Assembly (NCBI GenBank): GCA_028551475.1
Contig: CM052358.1
Location: forward strand, 25,756,853 to 25,820,852
Length of the DNA: 64,000 nucleotides
DNA from: Casuarina equisetifolia
Taxonomy: Eukaryota > Streptophyta > Magnoliopsida > Fagales > Casuarinaceae
Direction of reading: 5' to 3'
The position numbers and the translations under genes are program-made. The notes under the pieces were generated by a model. That model saw only the letters and a list, made by a program, of their open reading frames with translations, ran no database searches and had not been told where the DNA came from. This document shows, piece after piece, positions 60,078-64,000 of the stretch. How positions within the stretch are numbered: the first letter of the stretch is position 1; the number at the start of each line of letters is the position of its first letter.

Positions 60078-60805
60078 TGCTGTGTAAAACAACAAACTGG
60101 TGCGTAAAACGTCGCAAAAATATAAGTGATGTGTTCTTATTAAGCCCGAATTAATTATCAAACAGATTTTTCTTCAAGCTTAAGATATTGTTTCGGATGT
60201 TGGCTAAATGCGGAATTAAATGGAAAATATAAAATCACACAGGAACACACAAATTTACGTGGTTCGGCCAATTAATTTCCTATATCACGGGTAAAGCTAG
60301 GAGAGATTTCTTTCACTACTTACAATCAACAGTACATAAGTTTTCACAGGAATTCCCTACCAAACATACTCTTCAAACACTTCTTTTAGGATACAAGAAA
60401 GTGTTCAAGAGTTATACAAGAATGGCTTACAGATTTCCTTCTCTTCTTCACTGTTCTACACACACCGTACACCAATCTGCATTGCACTGAAAACCGCACT
60501 GCAATTTGCACTTAGATCTACACAAATCTGTCCGCACAACTCTATTTTGGTGTTTCTCTCTCACGCACCCTCTCTTTTTCTATTCTCTCTTTTTTTTTTC
60601 TTGTGTCTAACAATGCTTTTCCGATTAGAGCAACCTTTTTCAATTTCAAAATTCAAACCGCTCCCACATGTAACCATTCTCCCTTGAGAATAGGAAAAGG
60701 TGTTAGTGGTTGAGAAACAAACTCCCCGTATCCCACTAACCACCTATGATAAGGTAGAGACAAATAAGGAGTGGGAAACGTGCTAATTATGAGCCACGTC
60801 CAACA
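60078..60805 (-). mobile_element. Solo-LTR-like insertion in the TNL4 NB-ARC exon
   Basis: A 728-base block with TG...CA ends (minus strand TGTTGGACGTGGC ... TTTTACACAGCA) and 5-base flanks ACACA / ACATA, fitting an LTR-element target duplication with one change. No internal coding region or primer site was found, so a solo LTR or a small non-autonomous element fits. It interrupts the exon at the RNBS-D motif. The sequence TTTACGTGGTTCGGCC inside is of a kind common in plant LTRs. Confidence 0.7.
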
Positions 60806-62530
60806 ACATAGAGAATTGTTTTTAGATATTGTTTGTTTTCTTAATCGACCTATGGTGAATAGTTTAGTTAATGGTAAAATTGTTCAAATGCTAAAAGCAT
60901 TGGGTTACAATCCAATACATGATCTTGAAGTTTTGAAGGACAAATCTCTTATAAGGATCTTAGAAGAAAGAGAATTGTTGGTCCATGATTTTTCAATAGC
61001 CTTCGGTGGTAAAAAAGCTAAGAGCAACAGATTGTTCGAAAAAAACGATATTGTTGATAAACTAAAGAGAAGTACGGTACCACTTGGAGTAAGTATCTGT
61101 TTTACTATTTTTTTTATGCATTTGTTAAGTATTTTAACCCTCAATGACTTCATTTTTCTTTGGTTTTTAGGAAAACCCTGTTGTAATAAGCATTCATCTA
61201 AACCAATTTATATCAGAAGTGCTTAGTTTGGAGGCTTTATCGGCAATGATAAACTTGAGAGTACTTATGATTTTTTCTTTATGGAACACCATAAAGTGGT
61301 GTGGAGATTTAACCAAGCTAAGCAAAGAGTTACGAATCATAGAATGGGAAGAATATCCTTTAAACTCATTGCTGAATGATTTGAATGTTGGAATCAAGCT
61401 TGTTACACTCAAGTTATGTAGAGGTGAAATCAAGACCCTATGGGTTAGGAAAAAGGTAACATTGTGTCTTTTATGTAAATATTTTTTTCCTAATCCTTTT
61501 TTTTTATGCTTTTGCTATTGATTTAATAGTTTGTTATCCTAAGCAGAGTCTTCCAGAATTGAAGTACTTAGATTTAGAGTACTTGGAAGAGTTGATTGCC
61601 ATACCCGACTTAAGCGGAAGCCCAAAGCTTGAGATTCTAAGAATTTTTCAGTGCAAAACATTGTCTACTCTCCCCCCTTCAATTGGAAATCTCAAATTGT
61701 TGAAAGAGTTGTTAATACAAGAATGCGAAGATCTTCAAGAACTTCCAAATGAGATTATCTCAACTTTCCTTCAATATCTTTCTCTTGAAGGGTGTTCGAG
61801 GGTCAAACAGTGTCCAAATATTCAATATAGTTTGCAATGTTTGCAAAGACTTGATATTAGTGGCACTTCTATAGAAGGGATACCTTTCTCATCTAAGAAA
61901 TTACTGTCTTTAGAGTATTTTAGAGCAATTCCAACTCACCTAGTGGAATTACCATCCTTCTTTTCTTCTTCAGAGAAAATCATAAAATTATAGATCTCGG
62001 GCATTAAATCAGGTTTCAGTCCCAATTTTCGATTCCCTGCTTCATTTCCAGCTTTAGGCTCTTTAGGAATGTTAAAAACGTTATGTTTGAGTAATCTCAA
62101 TATGTTAGATGAAGCAAGACTTTCTACTCTTAGTGGCTTATCCTCACTACTGTCCTTAACTCTGTCTAATAGTAACTTTACAAATCCATTAGTTGGCAAT
62201 CAGGTTCCCAACCTTAAGAGACTTGTATTGTCCGGCTGTGAAAATGTCAAAAAATTGTCAGAGGCTGAATTATCAAATTGCTTAAATTTAAGATCTTTAG
62301 AGATCTTGGATCTGAGTCATTGCAATCTAGAAGCTATTCCAAAGTCAATCGATCTCTATTCCTCACTTTCAATCTTAGATCTGAGGAATAACCACATTAC
62401 AAAATTACCAGATAGTATCTCGAAACTTTCAAAGCTTAAAATACTTGATCTGAGAGGTTGTATCTTTCTTGAGTCATTGCCAAAATTTCCCTTAAGTTTG
62501 GAAGGCTTGTTGTTGTCACATTGTCCCGAG

Positions 62531-62532
<2 letters not shown>

Positions 62533-62564
<32 letters not shown>
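62533..62564 (+). repeat. Uninterrupted 32-base poly(G) in the TNL4 LRR exon
   Basis: Thirty-two G followed by AGGGGAG. It lies where TNL2 has AAGTTGCTGGGGTACGAGAC, between the LRR end (LLLSHCPEL) and the conserved AYIGFDEKP. The length keeps the reading frame as given, but homopolymer length is the least reliable feature of any assembly. Confidence 0.8.
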
Positions 62565-62565
<1 letters not shown>

Positions 62566-63195
62566 GGGGAGTCAGATGCGCACTCTTTCTATCGTGGTTG
62601 CATATATTGGCTTCGATGAAAAGCCTTACAAGGCCCTGTATCTGCATCCTGATGAAGAGGGACGGGTATTATTGCATCTCATTTACGTAATAAATAGAGT
62701 TACTCCTAGTTATCCAAAGAACTGTGATTAACATATCTTTTCCTTTTTTTATTTTTGTTTTTATTTTTTATTTTGGGTCTACAGACGTTGTACCATGCAG
62801 TGATGTGTGGCCCCGCCCAGCAATTGACAAATCCAACGGTGCCCCCCCAAAAAAACCAGTGATTCCAATAGAACAATTGAAAAGCGTATGGATTTGGGTG
62901 CGTACGATAAGTTTGTCTTACTGAGGCAACAGGCTTTATTCATTGTTTATGAAGTCCATCATGGGAATGAGGAAACAGCAAGCAAAAGGCAAAAGATTGA
63001 TGGGCCTGAGAATTCAGATTCTGGAGTATCTAAGGGCCATGACTGTATTTTTTCTGAGTTGGATTGTAAAATATGTCTAAGGAGAGGGGATAGAAAGATT
63101 GAAGAAAATACCTTTGTCCTTTCTGTACGGGCTGAATTTGGGTCGTCATATGTCTGGGTGTCTATGAATCTCCCAGCTTTCTTTGAAAACGAAGA

Positions 63196-63318
63196 TTTCT
63201 CAGATAAAGAAGCAGAAAGCACGGAAAGAAATCTAGGTTTTTCAAACGAAGAAACAGAAAGCATGGAAGGAAATCTAGATTTCTCAGATGAAGAAACAGA
63301 AAGCACGGAAGAATCAAA
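63196..63318 (+). repeat. 42-bp in-frame tandem repeat, three units, in the TNL4 C-JID exon
   Basis: Three successive 14-codon units encode DFSDKEAESTERNL, GFSNEETESMEGNL and DFSDEETESTEE. TNL2 has no such repeat at this place; TNL3 has a single acidic insert in the corresponding loop. The units precede the conserved TKRWSYSASIKA strand. Confidence 0.85.
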
Positions 63319-63574
63319 AAGTACGAAAAGATGGAGCTACTCAGCTTCAATTAAAGCACGAACCGAGAATGTGGAGTTTAAGCAATGCCGGAGCTATCCA
63401 ACTTTTAGCGGTACTCCTTCATATGTCTTTGAAGAAATTAATCGCATTTCCGGATCTGGTTTAGACCCAACAAGCCCTGCTGAATCTATAAAATCTATAG
63501 AATATCTAGAATTCGGGTTTTCCTTAGGTAGTGATAGCGATGTTCACTACGCCGATAGCTACTATGATTGGTAA

Positions 63575-64000
63575 CAGAGGCAGCGATGGCGATTATGGCG
63601 GCGATAGGGATGGCAATTTCGAGCGTTAGAATGCTGATCAGGTTTTTTCTCTCTTTCTTGGTTATTGTTGATTTGCAGTGGAACATAAGGTTTTTATATT
63701 ATGTTTTCAGTGCGCACGAGTGGTCCAATGGGCCTTAGGAAGCTTTTTCCAGGGGAGTCTTCAACCGCACGGTGTCTTGAGCAGATAGTCCTCTTTTTCT
63801 TTTTTCTTTTCTTTTTTCTTTATTTTCCTTCGTTTTTTAGGAAATTTTTGTGGTTGCAAATGTTTGAGTAAGTTGAATTTATACTTTTGAAGAAATTTTA
63901 TTATATTTTATATTACCTGTACTTTTAACTGTAAACTCATTTGTTTTGACTTTCTTTCCTTTTTCTTCTCAAGTTTATAATGTCCAATTTTCTTATTTAG
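63575..64000 (+). other. TNL4 3' region
   Basis: Begins with an out-of-frame relic of the GCGATA array ending in GAGCGTTAGAATGCTGATCAG|GT, as after TNL2. The exon-like block CAGTGCGCACGAGTGGTCC follows at about 63708 with GGTGTCTTGAGCAG, then the intron-like module (TTTGAGTAAGTTGAATTTAT). The same order occurs after TNL2 and in copy B. Confidence 0.65.

Larger units (their letters stand above)
58508..63574 (+). pseudogene. TNL4: TIR-NB-LRR pseudogene with multiple lesions
   Basis: Exons about 58508-59085, 59219-61088 (interrupted), 61171-61455, 61547-62665, 62785-63574. The TIR is complete (EYEVFLSFRGADTRGGF ... SKACLFEL) and closest to TNL1. NB-ARC: GMSGMGKS, then a frame loss in a run of 13 A (59614-59626) just before kinase-2; GSKIIITSQ has Gln where paralogues have Arg; EGLPFAL; RNBS-D occurs twice because of a 36-bp duplication split by a 728-bp LTR; MHD reads LLVHD. 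The LRR-2 exon has a TAG at 61991-61993 and a 32-base poly(G) read as Gly. Its old donor (GAG|GT in TNL2) is GAG|GG; a GT six bases on keeps phase. The C-JID exon shifts frame in a C/A run at about 62840, then stays open to 63574 with three 14-residue acidic repeats. Confidence 0.9.

Overview
This is a nuclear segment of a eudicot plant, built around a cluster of TIR-NB-LRR (TNL) immune-receptor genes. The TIR class rules out grasses. Split genes with GT-AG introns, AT-rich spacers, Ty1/copia elements and a family-1 glycosyltransferase fragment all fit a plant. Genus cannot be read from the sequence.

Layout. (1) 1-1254: 3' end of a decayed copia element with its LTR. (2) 3978-8602: TNL1, five exons, intact reading frame. 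(3) 9916-11297: minus-strand wreck of a ZED1-related (ZRK-type) pseudokinase plus an unrecognised coding fragment. (4) 12751-17160: TNL2, same exon plan, broken by three frameshifts. (5) 17161-25240: repeated 3' ends of TNL genes (decayed LRR-end and C-JID exons plus intron-like repeats), interrupted by a UDP-glycosyltransferase pseudogene and a 5'-truncated copia. (6) 27621-31843: a short copia element with two LTRs, inserted in a copy of the TNL upstream module. (7) 34356-38784: TNL3, open reading frame with an odd exon 4/5 junction. (8) 41716-46209: 3'-truncated copia. (9) 46210-52446: a second copy of the region-5 block plus further TNL 3' remnants. (10) 52447-58507: repeat-rich spacer with an ~80-bp minisatellite array. 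(11) 58508-63574: TNL4, a pseudogene carrying an LTR insertion, a 32-base poly(G), a stop codon and frameshifts.

All four TNLs point the same way and share intron positions and phases (TIR / NB-ARC / LRR-1 / LRR-2 / C-JID; phases 2,0,0,0), so they arose by local duplication. They share uncommon features: an LDDVW kinase-2 motif, more typical of CC-NLRs, and SKACLFEL in the TIR where SxWCLxEL is usual. Copies of one ~250-600 bp upstream module precede TNL1 and TNL3. TNL1 and TNL3 are the likely functional receptors; the rest look like decaying copies that may feed gene conversion. No tRNA, rRNA or CRISPR was recognised. All coordinates and splice sites were read by eye; no database search was possible.
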